Below are positions 7,114 through 15,163 of a DNA stretch of 17,773 nt, in pieces. Position 1 is the first letter of the stretch. Each line of letters opens with the position of its first letter. The stretch lies in the NCBI GenBank assembly GCA_021821225.1, contig JAKACR010000026.1, positions 1 through 17,773 on the forward strand, in the 5' to 3' direction. The translations under genes and the position numbers were made by a program. A model generated the notes under the pieces. The model was not told where the DNA came from. It worked only from the letters and a program-made list of their open reading frames with translations, and ran no database searches. The DNA is from Bacillota bacterium. GTDB lineage: Bacteria > Bacillota > Bacilli > Alicyclobacillales > SLC66.

Positions 7114-8081
7114 GTCTGCTGCAAGCGAAAAATCTCTCCGTGGTGTACGGAAAACGCAAACCCGTGAACGCCGTCCGGAACGTTTCGCTAGAGATTGGCG
7201 AGAACGAATTCATTGGCTTGGTGGGCGAATCGGGTTGCGGCAAATCGACACTCGGTTTCGCGCTCGCCCGCCTGGAGCGCGTCCCCGCCCGTCTATCCGG
7301 GGGCGAGGTGTGGATTGACGGGAAGAATTGGGCGGCCCTCAAATCGAACGACATCCGCCCCCAGCGGTGGAACACACTTTCCATCGTGCTGCAAAGCGGG
7401 ATGAACGCGCTCAATCCCGTGATGACGATCGGCGCGCAATTTCGCGACGTGATGAAACAGCACACGAACATGACTGGCGCGGAGATTCTCAAGCGTTCCG
7501 AAGAAATGCTCGCGATGGTCAATATCCCCGCGGGAACACTGCGCCGCTATCCCCACGAACTGTCCGGCGGAATGAAGCAGCGCGTGGCGATTGCGCTCGC
7601 CCTCGTGTTACGGCCAAAACTCGTGATCATGGATGAACCGACCACTGCGCTCGACATGGTCGTGCAGCGGCAGATCGTGGACAATCTGAAGGCGCTTCGT
7701 GACCAGCAGCCGTTCTCCGTCCTTTTCATCAGCCACGATCTCGGGCTGGTGCTGGAACTCGCAGACCGGATCATCGTCATGTACGCGGGGGAAATTGTGG
7801 AGAATCAGCAAGCCGGCCGAATGCTTGAGCACGCCATGCACCCGTACACGCGCGCGCTGCTGCAATCCCTTCCCGACCCTGAAGCGCAGGCCGCGATCAT
7901 GGGCGGCATACCGGGAAGCCCGCCGGACCTGCGCCGACCGATCACGGGTTGCGCGTTCGCGCCGCGCTGCCCGCTTGCCGAGGCGGTGTGCATGACCACC
8001 GCTCCCGCGCTCACGGAGATCCCCCACGGTCAGGCGCGCTGCCACGTGACCGTCCGGAAGGCGCAAAGTCAGACCCTCTGA
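7110..8081 (+). CDS. ABC importer ATPase, DppD/OppD type
   Basis: A 323-residue cytoplasmic nucleotide-binding subunit that drives import. All motifs are intact: Walker A GESGCGKS (39-46), signature LSGGMKQR (151-158), Walker B LVIMDEP (171-177) and the switch histidine in ISHD (about 207-210). The C-terminal oligopeptide-transporter extension has four cysteines (281, 287, 294, 311) in the spacing linked to an iron-sulfur cluster in Dpp-type ATPases. The ATG overlaps the upstream stop and has GGAGGAG upstream. Together with the next gene it makes the heterodimeric ATPase pair typical of this importer class. Confidence 0.94.
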   Translation: MSLLQAKNLSVVYGKRKPVNAVRNVSLEIGENEFIGLVGESGCGKSTLGFALARLERVPARLSGGEVWIDGKNWAALKSNDIRPQRWNTLSIVLQSGMNALNPVMTIGAQFRDVMKQHTNMTGAEILKRSEEMLAMVNIPAGTLRRYPHELSGGMKQRVAIALALVLRPKLVIMDEPTTALDMVVQRQIVDNLKALRDQQPFSVLFISHDLGLVLELADRIIVMYAGEIVENQQAGRMLEHAMHPYTRALLQSLPDPEAQAAIMGGIPGSPPDLRRPITGCAFAPRCPLAEAVCMTTAPALTEIPHGQARCHVTVRKAQSQTL

Positions 8082-8129
8082 GCACACGGCGAGAAACTCT
8101 GAAGATCATGGTACGAGGAGGTCTACAAG

Positions 8130-9125
8130 ATGACAGAGGCGATTCTCACCGTTGACTCGCTCACCAAGGTTTTCCACACCGGCCGCAGGGGGACCGCGCA
8201 CACCGCCGTGAACGATGTGTCGTTCACCCTGCGGACGGGACGCATTCTCGCTTTGGTCGGCGAGAGCGGAAGCGGAAAAACCACGATTGGCCGCATCATC
8301 TGCGGTGTCGACAAACCCACTTCCGGCTCAGTGCAATTGGCCGCGCAGTCCGGTACGGACCCGGCCAGACCGCGTACGGCGCACAAGCGGATCCAGATGG
8401 TGTTCCAGGATCCCTACGCGTCGCTGAACCCGTTCAACACTGTGCAATACACCGTGATGCGGCCGCTCATGAACTACCTGCGCCTCTCTCCGCGCGTCGC
8501 CGCGCAAAAAGCGCATGAACTGATGGAAACCGTGCGCCTGATTCCGCCGGCGGACTTCCTCGCCAAGCGACCCGACGAACTCTCCGGCGGACAGCGGCAG
8601 CGCGTCGTCATCGCACGCGCACTGGCTGCCGAACCGGAGGTGATCGTCGCGGACGAGCCCGTTTCCATGCTCGACGTGTCCATTCGCTCCGAGATCGTGA
8701 CGCTGCTGAACGACCTGCGCAACACTGGGCGCGTGCGCACCATGCTCTACATCACACACGATCTGCTCAGCGCGCGGATGATCGCCGACGAACTGGCGGT
8801 GCTTTATAAGGGAAGGCTGGTCGAATACGGGCCGACGGAGACGATTCTGGGCAACCCTCTTCATCCGTACACGCGCCTGCTCTGGTCGGCCATCCCCAAT
8901 CCGCGGCAGTCAGGCGCCAAAACGGCGAACGGGACGCCTGCACAGGCGTACGAACCGGCCAGGGCAGCCACGCCGCAAGGATGCGCATTCGCCGACCGGT
9001 GCCCACTCGCAACAGACCGTTGCTTCGACGAAATCCCGGTCCTGGAACAGCAACTGGACGGCCGCCGAACGGCCTGTCACGCCGTGTCCCCGTCTGCCGT
9101 GCCGACGCCGGCCGGGCAGGGTTGA
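8130..9125 (+). CDS. ABC importer ATPase, DppF/OppF type
   Basis: A 331-residue second nucleotide-binding subunit. It has Walker A GESGSGKT (44-51), the Q-loop in VFQDPYASLNP (91-101), signature LSGGQRQR (151-158), Walker B VIVADEP (171-177) and the switch histidine in ITHD (208-211). Four C-terminal cysteines (285, 291, 298, 316) match those of its partner. The start follows GAGGAGG and lies 48 bases after the previous stop. This is the last gene of the operon: the next gene converges on it with only 8 bases between the two stops and no obvious terminator. Confidence 0.94.
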   Translation: MTEAILTVDSLTKVFHTGRRGTAHTAVNDVSFTLRTGRILALVGESGSGKTTIGRIICGVDKPTSGSVQLAAQSGTDPARPRTAHKRIQMVFQDPYASLNPFNTVQYTVMRPLMNYLRLSPRVAAQKAHELMETVRLIPPADFLAKRPDELSGGQRQRVVIARALAAEPEVIVADEPVSMLDVSIRSEIVTLLNDLRNTGRVRTMLYITHDLLSARMIADELAVLYKGRLVEYGPTETILGNPLHPYTRLLWSAIPNPRQSGAKTANGTPAQAYEPARAATPQGCAFADRCPLATDRCFDEIPVLEQQLDGRRTACHAVSPSAVPTPAGQG

Positions 9126-9133
9126 CGGACGCG

Positions 9134-10582
9134 TCAGAATGCTTCGTAGGATACGGCCATCTGCAGCGCCTGCATGGCGGAATGCGCACTGTACACGTTG
9201 TAGAGCACATTCCCCCAAACCCATTCCATCTGGGTGTATTCCGCCTGCGGCGTGTTTTTCACCACCAGGTTTCCGTTTGTTTCCGGAAGCAGGTGCGTGT
9301 GCAGATAGGCCACCATGCGCTTGGCCAGGGCGGTGTCCGCCGCATCACTCCCCGCCTGGACGTTGAACGTCCACAGTCCTTCATGCCAGCGAACCATCCC
9401 TAATTGATTGTAAATTTTCCCGATAATACCGCCGCCAAGCGCCACGGGGTGCTCGCGCAGACCAGCAAACTGCGGCGCCTGTGCCATCTGCGTCAAGAAT
9501 CCGAGTGCCGCGGGCTGTCCGACATATACCTTCGCGCCAAACCAGCCGATCTGGTCCACCACGCCCTGCCCGGCGCTAGATTGCAGATTGACCTGATAAT
9601 AATCCTTGCCGGACTGCGTGGACGCATGCAGAAGACGCGCCTGGGCCAAGGGCAGTCCGAGGCTCCGCGGCGCCTGCAGCGGCGCTGTCGTATTGCCCCG
9701 CAGACGGCCCATGGCCGACTGGACGGCGGCCGGGAAGGCAGCGGTCGGCATGTTGTACGGCTGTATGGACATCGCCATCGAAATGGCGGAAAGCGCGTGA
9801 TGATAGTCCCACACCGTGTAGACCACATTGCCAAACGCAAAGGACAGGGAAGTGTGCTGCCCGTCTCCTCCATTGCTGACCGTCAGCAGCCCGTGCGTTT
9901 CCGGCAGGAGATGCGTATGCAGGTACGCCACGATCGATTCGGCCAATGACCGGTCCGCCGCGAAACCGGATCCCGTGATGCGCAGCGCCCACTCGCCCTC
10001 CCGCCATTCGATGGTACCGCCCGCGCCGCCCGCTCGCGGTACGTAGGCGTACAAACCCTGAATGCCATTGCCCAGATTCACGTCGGTGTATTTCACGAGC
10101 TGTTGACGGACTCCGGCAAAAGCGACCGGTTTCATCCGCAGCGCCACGTCCTGTACGGCCTGGCTTGCAGAAGATACACGCTGTGCGCCGAATCCCCCGA
10201 TCACGGCGGCCAATCCGGTATTGGGCGGTTGGTAGAGCGCGGGACTGTTCAACCCGACGGGCGTCGTGGACACTTGGAGCGACACGTGGTAGCTGGCGGG
10301 GGAAGAGCTTGCAGTTGCCGCCAGATAGCCGCGCGTCACGCCGTTCGCGTGCCCGATGAATGTGGGCGCCTGCAGCGGCAGGCCGGTGCGTGCGGCGACA
10401 TACGCCATGGCCTGCGCCACGACGGGGTTGAACGATGGCGGAGCCGCCGCGAAAGCCGGGGTACCGGCCGACAGTCCTGCAGCCAGCAGGCCCGCGCCCG
10501 CCAGCCCGGCGGCCACGCCCCGCCGCAGCAACCGTCCCGATGTGCGTTGATCCCTCGCAGAGTGCTTCATCCGTTTCGACAC
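9134..10582 (-). CDS. Exported protein with two tandem copies of an unrecognised domain
   Basis: The chosen GTG start (10582) has GAGGAG 6 bases upstream and gives 482 residues; an in-frame ATG at 10624 with AAAGGA upstream would add 14. The signal peptide has a basic front, the twin arginine of RLLRRGVAAG, a long Ala/Gly/Leu core, and an AFA cleavage site at residues 43-45. The RR looks too loose for a confident Tat call. The mature protein is a tandem duplication, about 50-276 and 277-482. Each copy has PLQAP, a Tyr-centred strand, I-G-x-F-G-A, FAG(V/L)R, a GxI-xG-x-(I/L)Y strand, (I/V)xW-x-EG-xW, then the nearly identical AYLHTHLLPET(H/N)G and GNV(V/L)Y. A diverged relative sits at the C-terminus of the protein at 1-1913. 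I do not recognise the family. An extracytoplasmic binding or sensory role is possible but unproven. A decayed insertion element lies directly upstream and may have replaced its promoter region. Confidence 0.88.
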   Translation of the reverse strand: MSKRMKHSARDQRTSGRLLRRGVAAGLAGAGLLAAGLSAGTPAFAAAPPSFNPVVAQAMAYVAARTGLPLQAPTFIGHANGVTRGYLAATASSSPASYHVSLQVSTTPVGLNSPALYQPPNTGLAAVIGGFGAQRVSSASQAVQDVALRMKPVAFAGVRQQLVKYTDVNLGNGIQGLYAYVPRAGGAGGTIEWREGEWALRITGSGFAADRSLAESIVAYLHTHLLPETHGLLTVSNGGDGQHTSLSFAFGNVVYTVWDYHHALSAISMAMSIQPYNMPTAAFPAAVQSAMGRLRGNTTAPLQAPRSLGLPLAQARLLHASTQSGKDYYQVNLQSSAGQGVVDQIGWFGAKVYVGQPAALGFLTQMAQAPQFAGLREHPVALGGGIIGKIYNQLGMVRWHEGLWTFNVQAGSDAADTALAKRMVAYLHTHLLPETNGNLVVKNTPQAEYTQMEWVWGNVLYNVYSAHSAMQALQMAVSYEAF

Positions 10583-10662
10583 GGCTTTCTCCTCGGCGTT
10601 CAGGCCATGGAGGAAGCCGTACATTCACTTCCTTTCTTGTTCGAATGCGGTAATCTATGAAT

Positions 10663-11455
10663 ATGAGAAGAATCGTGAAACTCTTGCTGAATCCCACCGA
10701 AGAATAGGCTGGCATTCTTCGAAACACGCCCGAACAAGCGACTGCGTGTTTAATGCGGTCTGCCAATACGGTTGGACTGACGGCGAGAGAAACGGCGTTC
10801 GTCTGCACCACGCCACGTACCGGGACCTGCGGCTTTCGCTCCCGGATTTGCCCTCTCAACTGGTGATTGCGTCGCACGTGAAGGCCACCGAAGCTGTCAA
10901 GTCAGCCCTCGACAGGAAGATGAAGGGGTAAAAGGAACTCGCCCAGCCAAGCGGCGTCTGCGCCGCCTGGCCGGGAAGGTCCACCGCTTCCGCCGCGACT
11001 GCGACCATGTGATCAGTCGGTGAATCGTCGATTCTGCGCCTATTGGCTCCGTAATCGTGATGGAGAACCTGAACCACATCCGCACCCGAACCAGGCAGCG
11101 CGGACGCGAATCCCGTCGCCCTTGCACTCGTGGACATTTGCGCAACTGCGCGGGTTCCTGGAGTACAAGGCCGAAGCGAAGGGATGTCGTGTGGTGGGCG
11201 TGGACTCTCGCCTCACGTCGCAGATGTGCTCCCGGTGCGGCCCATGTGCATCGCGCCAATCGCAAGGCTCAATCCCGTTTCAAGCGCCAGGGGTGCGGAT
11301 TCGAGTTGAACGCCGATTTGAACGCGGCTCGTAACATCGCACGGAAATATCTTGTTGGAAGTGGCAAGACTGCTCCGACGGGCTGCCGTCAATCAGCCTA
11401 TCGCATCAGTCGCAAGGCTAGATGCAAGCTCCATCCTTTAGGGCGGAGTAGTTGA
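10663..11455 (+). pseudogene. tnpB: Decayed tnpB of an IS200/IS605-type element
   Basis: Pieces of a TnpB RNA-guided nuclease occur in order but in several frames. The N-terminus is MRRIVKLLLNPTEE with a stop (TAG 10705-10707), then FNAVCQYGW after a one-base loss near 10750, up to ALDRKMKG (10930). The next piece, KGTRPAKRRLRRLAGKVHRF (from about 10931), normally lies over 100 residues later, so the middle of the gene, with the first RuvC aspartate, is deleted. After another stop (TGA 11021-11023) comes IVMENLNHIRTRTRQRG, which carries the second RuvC glutamate. A frameshift near 11120 gives LHSWTFAQLRGFLEYKA and CSRCG. A last shift near 11240 gives the rest of the zinc finger, where one Cys is now Arg (KRQGCGF), and DLNAARNIA with the final RuvC aspartate. 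No tnpA is present. The element is dead. Confidence 0.9.
11429..11448 (+). other. Right-end hairpin of the tnpB element (omega RNA 3' end remnant)
   Basis: CTCC (11429-11432) pairs with GGAG (11445-11448) around an inner CCTTTAGG core, followed by TAGTTGAC. This layout overlaps the last tnpB codons and is typical of the right end of IS200/IS605 elements, where the 3' end of the guide (omega) RNA is encoded. The element boundary should therefore lie near 11455. The left end, expected near 10630-10660, was not identified. Confidence 0.6.
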
Positions 11456-11583
11456 CGCTGTCCCATCCTTTCACGAAGCGGTGGATCATGCGTTGTATCA
11501 TTGGCCGTCAGGGACAGCGCCATAACGATCACGTATCCCATAGACGATTGCAGGTGCGCCAAGGTTTCATCCATATTCGTCCA

Positions 11584-11612
11584 TCTTGAAAATGCAATTC
11601 TACTGCCAGCCG
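11584..11612 (+). repeat. Imperfect direct repeat, left copy
   Basis: TCTTGAAAAT followed by a variable core and TACTGCCAGCCG. It matches 16596-16624 at 25 of 29 positions, same orientation, and all four differences are transitions. It lies in a 209-base gap (11456-11664) in which no convincing gene is seen, 52 bases downstream of the NUDIX gene stop. Confidence 0.6.
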
Positions 11613-11664
11613 TCGCCACGACCGTCCATGGATAAGATAGAGTCATCGGTGGAGAGTGGAAGTG

Positions 11665-12162
11665 TCAATCCCAATCCTCGACGGATGCCCACTGGATAAA
11701 GGGCGCGCCATCCCTGTTCCCGAGCACGCCCACCCAGACGGCGTCCGACGGGCCGTCGCACAGGTACTTCTCCAGGATGAAGCGGTTGGCCGTCGACATC
11801 TCCTTTTCCAGCATATCCGCCATCGGAATCCAGTGCAGTGTCCCTTCCGCGGTCTGTCTCAGCGCGCGCGTATTTGTCATGCCAAAAAACACGTACTGCG
11901 TGCGGATCTCGTGCAATCTGCGGCGCATCACCATCGCCTGCAGGCGGAAATCGTGAATCCGGTGCGCCGCGATGCCCGTTTCCTCTTCGATCTCACGCAG
12001 GGCGCAGACGGCCGGATCGCTGATCTCTTCCGGTTCCAGGTGCCCCCCGATGCAGGCCCACAGCCCGGGCGCGATACGCATCGTATCCGACCGCTTCATG
12101 AGCAGCACATCGGGGCCGTTGCGCAGATAGGCGCAGGTCATCTGCCGCAAACGGATTGTCAT
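11665..12162 (-). CDS. NUDIX hydrolase
   Basis: A 165-residue single-domain enzyme expected to hydrolyse a nucleoside diphosphate linked to another group; the substrate cannot be read from sequence. The Nudix helix runs from G40 to I64: G40, HLEPE, E46, then R56-E57-I58 and E60-E61, with G63. Nine residues separate E46 from R56 where the textbook box has seven, a variant spacing that I recall from some Bacillota proteins. MKRSDTMRIAPGLWACIGG just before the box is typical of the same group. The ATG (12162) overlaps the upstream hydrolase stop by 4 bases, and GGAGGG lies 12 bases before it, so translation is coupled. The frame is open up to 12402, but that extension is antisense-like overlap with the upstream gene and was not used. 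Confidence 0.9.
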   Translation of the reverse strand: MTIRLRQMTCAYLRNGPDVLLMKRSDTMRIAPGLWACIGGHLEPEEISDPAVCALREIEEETGIAAHRIHDFRLQAMVMRRRLHEIRTQYVFFGMTNTRALRQTAEGTLHWIPMADMLEKEMSTANRFILEKYLCDGPSDAVWVGVLGNRDGAPFIQWASVEDWD

Positions 12163-13577
12163 CCTGACCACTTGCCCTCCAGCGAGAATTGTTCCTGCGG
12201 CCCAAAGGACAGATTGACGACAATCGTTGCCTGCAGCGCTTCGCCCGCAAACCGGAATGCCATGGTCCAGAAAAACGGCGTTTCCACAAACCGCGCCACG
12301 ACCACCAGCACATCCTCCGCCCGCCACTGGCAGGACGCCGCAAACGGCTCCGGACGCCCGGGAAGCGATGAGACGCCTTGCGCAAGATGGCCGATCCCGC
12401 ATGCGATCGCATGCTCGCCATCATGATTCGCAAAGGTGACGACGCAACCGTCCTGCTCCCAGGCGAAGCGGACGGCGGTGAATCCCTGCGCATTGCTCGC
12501 GATGGCATAGTTCGCCGCACCAGAAGTCCGCGGGGCAGCCTGACCAGGACCGACAGGCGGCAAGGCAAGAGCGGCGAGACGTTCTCCAAGTTCCTCCTGC
12601 GCATCCGCCGCCGCCGCAGCGACACGGTCGTCCATCCCTGGGAGCAGGTGCGCAAAAGCGGCGTCAAGCACCTGTTGCATTTGGCGGACCCCGCTCGTGA
12701 TGGCCAACACGGCATCCTGTTCCGGAAATACCACACAAAACTGGCCAAATGCTCCGTCTCCACGGTATGCGCCGTGACGGCAGCGCCAGAACTGGTATCC
12801 ATAACCCTGCGTCCAGTCGCTTGCAGAGTCAGCGCCATTTTCCATTTTGCGGCTGGTCGCCTCATCCACCCATGCGGCGGGCAGGATGCGGCCACCGTTC
12901 CACATGCCCCGCTGCAGGTACAGCAACCCGAATTTAGCGATATCCTCCGTTTTGAGGCGCAGGCCAGAGCCGCCGATACTTCGTCCGCGCGGACACGTGT
13001 CCCACTTGGCGACGGCGATCCCGAGCGGCGCAAACAGCCGCGGTCCCAGATACTGCTCAAGTGTCTGGCCGGTCACCCGCTGCACGATCGCAGACAGCAT
13101 ATAACTCGCCCCGTTGTTGTACACAAAATGCGTTCCCGGCTCATGAACGACAGGCTCCTGGAAAAAACCCCACACCCAGTCCTCCTCGTGGCCCTCTCGT
13201 GACAGCCGCGCATCCTGCGCATGCCCGGTGCTCATGGACAGCAGGTGGCGGATCCGCATGGCGGCCAGATGGCCTTCCGCGGGGACGGAGATGTACTCCG
13301 GGAAAAAGGAATGCACGAAATCGTCCACCGTGATCAGACCGTCCGCAACCGCCAGTCCCACCGCGGTCGACGTAAAGCTTTTCGTCAGGGAAAACAGCAT
13401 GTGCGGCGCAGTGGCGCGATACGGATTCCACCAGCCTTCGGCGGCAACCGCCCCATGCCTGATCAGCATGAAGCTGTGCAGTTCCAGTTGCAGCTCGGAG
13501 ACCGCGTCAAGAAACCCCAGCACAGCTTGGGCGCTGACGCCGCATGCATGCACACCAGCGCGCGGCAATCTTTCCAT
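12159..13577 (-). CDS. Class C beta-lactamase-like serine hydrolase
   Basis: A 472-residue serine hydrolase of the beta-lactamase/penicillin-binding-protein-like superfamily (possible peptidase, esterase or lactamase activity). Family marks are the nucleophile motif S63-L-T-K66, the Y153-N-N motif in FVYNNGASYMLSAIV, the fold signature IRHLLSMSTGH (about 109-119) and GDG (about 273-275) in place of the third motif. After about residue 315 there is an extra beta-rich C-terminal domain of about 150 residues. No signal peptide is seen, so the protein is probably cytoplasmic, which argues against a role as a secreted antibiotic-degrading enzyme. ATG 13577 is preceded by GAGGAG at 11 bases; a GTG three bases earlier (13580) is at 8 bases and is the alternative. 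It overlaps the NUDIX gene by 4 bases. Confidence 0.92.
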   Translation of the reverse strand: MERLPRAGVHACGVSAQAVLGFLDAVSELQLELHSFMLIRHGAVAAEGWWNPYRATAPHMLFSLTKSFTSTAVGLAVADGLITVDDFVHSFFPEYISVPAEGHLAAMRIRHLLSMSTGHAQDARLSREGHEEDWVWGFFQEPVVHEPGTHFVYNNGASYMLSAIVQRVTGQTLEQYLGPRLFAPLGIAVAKWDTCPRGRSIGGSGLRLKTEDIAKFGLLYLQRGMWNGGRILPAAWVDEATSRKMENGADSASDWTQGYGYQFWRCRHGAYRGDGAFGQFCVVFPEQDAVLAITSGVRQMQQVLDAAFAHLLPGMDDRVAAAAADAQEELGERLAALALPPVGPGQAAPRTSGAANYAIASNAQGFTAVRFAWEQDGCVVTFANHDGEHAIACGIGHLAQGVSSLPGRPEPFAASCQWRAEDVLVVVARFVETPFFWTMAFRFAGEALQATIVVNLSFGPQEQFSLEGKWSG

Positions 13578-13651
13578 CACGTACGCCACTCCTCACAAAA
13601 CCGCAGAATGTCATCGCTTTACTCTATCTGATTCATGCGCGTCTGTACAAT

Positions 13652-14233
13652 CTATCCTCGGAGGGCGGCGATGATCTCATCGGTCTTTCGCAGGCGGCCG
13701 ACGCGGGGAAATATGTACTTGCAACTGTTCTCGTGCTGTGCCGCATCCATTGCGGTCATCGCATCCTCGGCAAACACCTGCTGATACGCGTGCTGGTACG
13801 CTTCGCGCGCTGTCGTTTCGACGCCGATGTGCGTCGCGATGCCGCACAGGACGATCGTGTCGATGCCGCGGCGGCGCAACTGCAGGTCCAGGTCCGTGCC
13901 AAAGAACGCGCCCCACTGCCGCTTGGTCACCAGATGGTCGGTCGCCGCCACGTTTAATTCCGGCACCAGTTGCGCCCAGTCCGCCGGCCGTTCCCACCCG
14001 ACCGACCGCACCGGCTCGTCCGTGACAGGGCGGAGCATGTCCTTTCCGTCGGTTGTGTTGACATTGACCAGCACGACCAGTCCGCCCGCTTTGCGGAACG
14101 CATCGGCCAGCCGGGCGGCCCGTTCGACCACGGCGGTAGCCGGGTATGGCGCGCAGGGCATTGCAGCGATTCCTTTCTGCAAATCGATCACAACAAGCGC
14201 CGTCCGCGCAGGATTCAGTTGAAGTTCAGCCAT
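13652..14233 (-). CDS. Isochorismatase-like (cysteine hydrolase fold) protein lacking the catalytic Cys
   Basis: A 193-residue alpha/beta hydrolase of the isochorismatase-like superfamily. The aspartate D17 ([10 protein letters not shown]) and lysine K104 (VTKRQWGAF) of the usual triad are in place. The nucleophile position in [16 protein letters not shown] holds G137 instead of Cys, as in true isochorismatases such as EntB, which hydrolyse a vinyl ether without it. A nearby Cys (C130, in VLCG) is not at the usual position. The function could therefore be ether hydrolysis or something else, rather than a nicotinamidase- or carbamoylase-type reaction. The ATG at 14233 has GGAGG at 7 bases; the in-frame ATG at 14239 is too close to it. 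It lies 173 bases downstream of the regulator in the same direction and 74 bases upstream of the serine hydrolase gene. Confidence 0.9.
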   Translation of the reverse strand: MAELQLNPARTALVVIDLQKGIAAMPCAPYPATAVVERAARLADAFRKAGGLVVLVNVNTTDGKDMLRPVTDEPVRSVGWERPADWAQLVPELNVAATDHLVTKRQWGAFFGTDLDLQLRRRGIDTIVLCGIATHIGVETTAREAYQHAYQQVFAEDAMTAMDAAQHENSCKYIFPRVGRLRKTDEIIAALRG

Positions 14234-14406
14234 GTTCATTCCTCCTCATTGCACTGCTGCGAAATGAGTCCACACACCGCACAGTCTATCTTTACTTACT
14301 CCTCACGTCAACGTCAGAATGATACATGTCATGATGATGTGAACGTGCCCCGTCTCTGCCAGCCATCGGGATCCCCGTCTTCTCTCCAGTCGGTCTTATC
14401 GCGCTT

Positions 14407-15105
14407 CTACACATCCTCCAAATCCAGCCCCAGGTGAGCGCGCAGCGCGGCCTTGCCCGCCTTCGTGACCACAACCGCCCGCCTGCCGACGACGCTCCCC
14501 CCGGAACCGCGCGCAAACCAGCCCAGTTCGAACAGGCGCTCCGTAAGGTGGACAGCGAGCGGACCCGCCAGGTGTTCCGTGCGCTCCGTCCAGTCAATGT
14601 GCAACGGCACGTCCCTGCGCGTCCCGTCCCAAGCAACGCCGAGTTCCGCAAGCCAGGCAAGCCCCGCATCGGTCAGGCGGCAGCCGGACGCCGCGGGCTC
14701 AAAGTACCCGCGCGCCATCACAGCCTCTGCGATCGCCACCCCCACGCGACCCGCCACATGATCGTAGCAGGTACGGGCGTAGCGCAGCGCATTGCGCACA
14801 TCCGACTGGCGCAGCGATCGCACGGGACCGGGCGGCGCAACCGCCGCGAGCGATTTCATGACCTGTGCGACGGACTCGTCCGCAATGCGGTAGTAGCGGT
14901 GTCTTCCCTGCCGGACCACCGCAAGCAGTCCACCGTCCACCAGTTGGCTGAGATGCTCACTTGCAGTGGACGGCGCGATGCCCGCCGCCCTGGCGAGATC
15001 GCCGGCCGGCCACGCCTCTCCGTCCATCAGCGCCATGAGCATGGTGGCGCGCCTGGGGTCCCCGATGAGTTGGGCGACCTGAATCACCGAACCGTAGACG
15101 TCCAC
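14407..15105 (-). CDS. ArsR-type winged-helix transcriptional regulator
   Basis: A 232-residue DNA-binding protein. The winged helix-turn-helix covers about residues 10-80, with AGDLARAAGIAPSTASEHLS (34-53) as the helix-turn-helix and a wing ending RHRYYRIA. About 130 further residues include a second winged-helix-like stretch (CRLTDAGLAWLAELGV), longer than small metal-sensing ArsR proteins; no metal-binding cysteine pair is seen at the helix. The GTG start (15105) has GGGGAGG 8 bases upstream. The gene is divergent from the exporter gene, with an inverted repeat in between, so it probably represses both itself and the exporter. The ligand is unknown. The 167 bases between its stop and the isochorismatase-like gene hold no gene or clear terminator. 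Confidence 0.92.
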   Translation of the reverse strand: MDVYGSVIQVAQLIGDPRRATMLMALMDGEAWPAGDLARAAGIAPSTASEHLSQLVDGGLLAVVRQGRHRYYRIADESVAQVMKSLAAVAPPGPVRSLRQSDVRNALRYARTCYDHVAGRVGVAIAEAVMARGYFEPAASGCRLTDAGLAWLAELGVAWDGTRRDVPLHIDWTERTEHLAGPLAVHLTERLFELGWFARGSGGSVVGRRAVVVTKAGKAALRAHLGLDLEDV

Positions 15106-15134
15106 GCGACAAGCCTCCCCTTCGTCTCATTTCG

Positions 15135-15163
15135 AGCGTAACCGAAATGTGCCTCGGTTACAA
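15135..15163 (-). promoter_or_regulatory. Candidate promoter of the ArsR-type gene
   Basis: On the minus strand TTGTAA (15163-15158) and TACGCT (15140-15135) are 17 bases apart. The match to consensus is moderate. It overlaps the inverted repeat, which would fit autorepression. On the plus strand TACAAT (15159-15164) is a candidate -10 for the exporter, without a good -35. Confidence 0.4.
15138..15161. promoter_or_regulatory. Inverted-repeat operator candidate between regulator and exporter
   Basis: GTAACCGA (15138-15145) and TCGGTTAC (15154-15161) are perfect 8-base arms separated by 8 bases. The repeat sits between the two divergent genes and overlaps both candidate promoter elements. Dyad symmetry of this size suits a dimeric ArsR-type protein. 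Binding by the adjacent regulator is inferred. Confidence 0.65.

Noticed and set aside
10450..10540. Tat signal in the duplicated-domain protein
   Set aside because: The twin arginine lacks the usual surrounding residues and the core is strongly hydrophobic; a Sec signal is the simpler call.
11398..11646. Minus-strand frame reading MDETLAHLQSSMGYVIVMAL near 11460-11575
   Set aside because: It continues through the right end of the tnpB element and has no clear ribosome binding site or family; at most a remnant of something disrupted by the insertion.
12163..12402. N-terminal extension of the NUDIX protein to 12402
   Set aside because: It lies wholly inside the serine hydrolase gene in another frame and encodes no NUDIX-like sequence; the overlapping ATG at 12162 is better.
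12378..13202. Plus-strand frame of 274 codons opposite the serine hydrolase gene
   Set aside because: Antisense shadow; the minus strand carries intact SxxK and YxN motifs in an unbroken frame.
14240..14406. Direct repeat of CCCCGTC and a GGGATCCC palindrome downstream of the regulator gene
   Set aside because: Neither forms a convincing terminator or operator; such short matches are expected by chance in GC-rich DNA.
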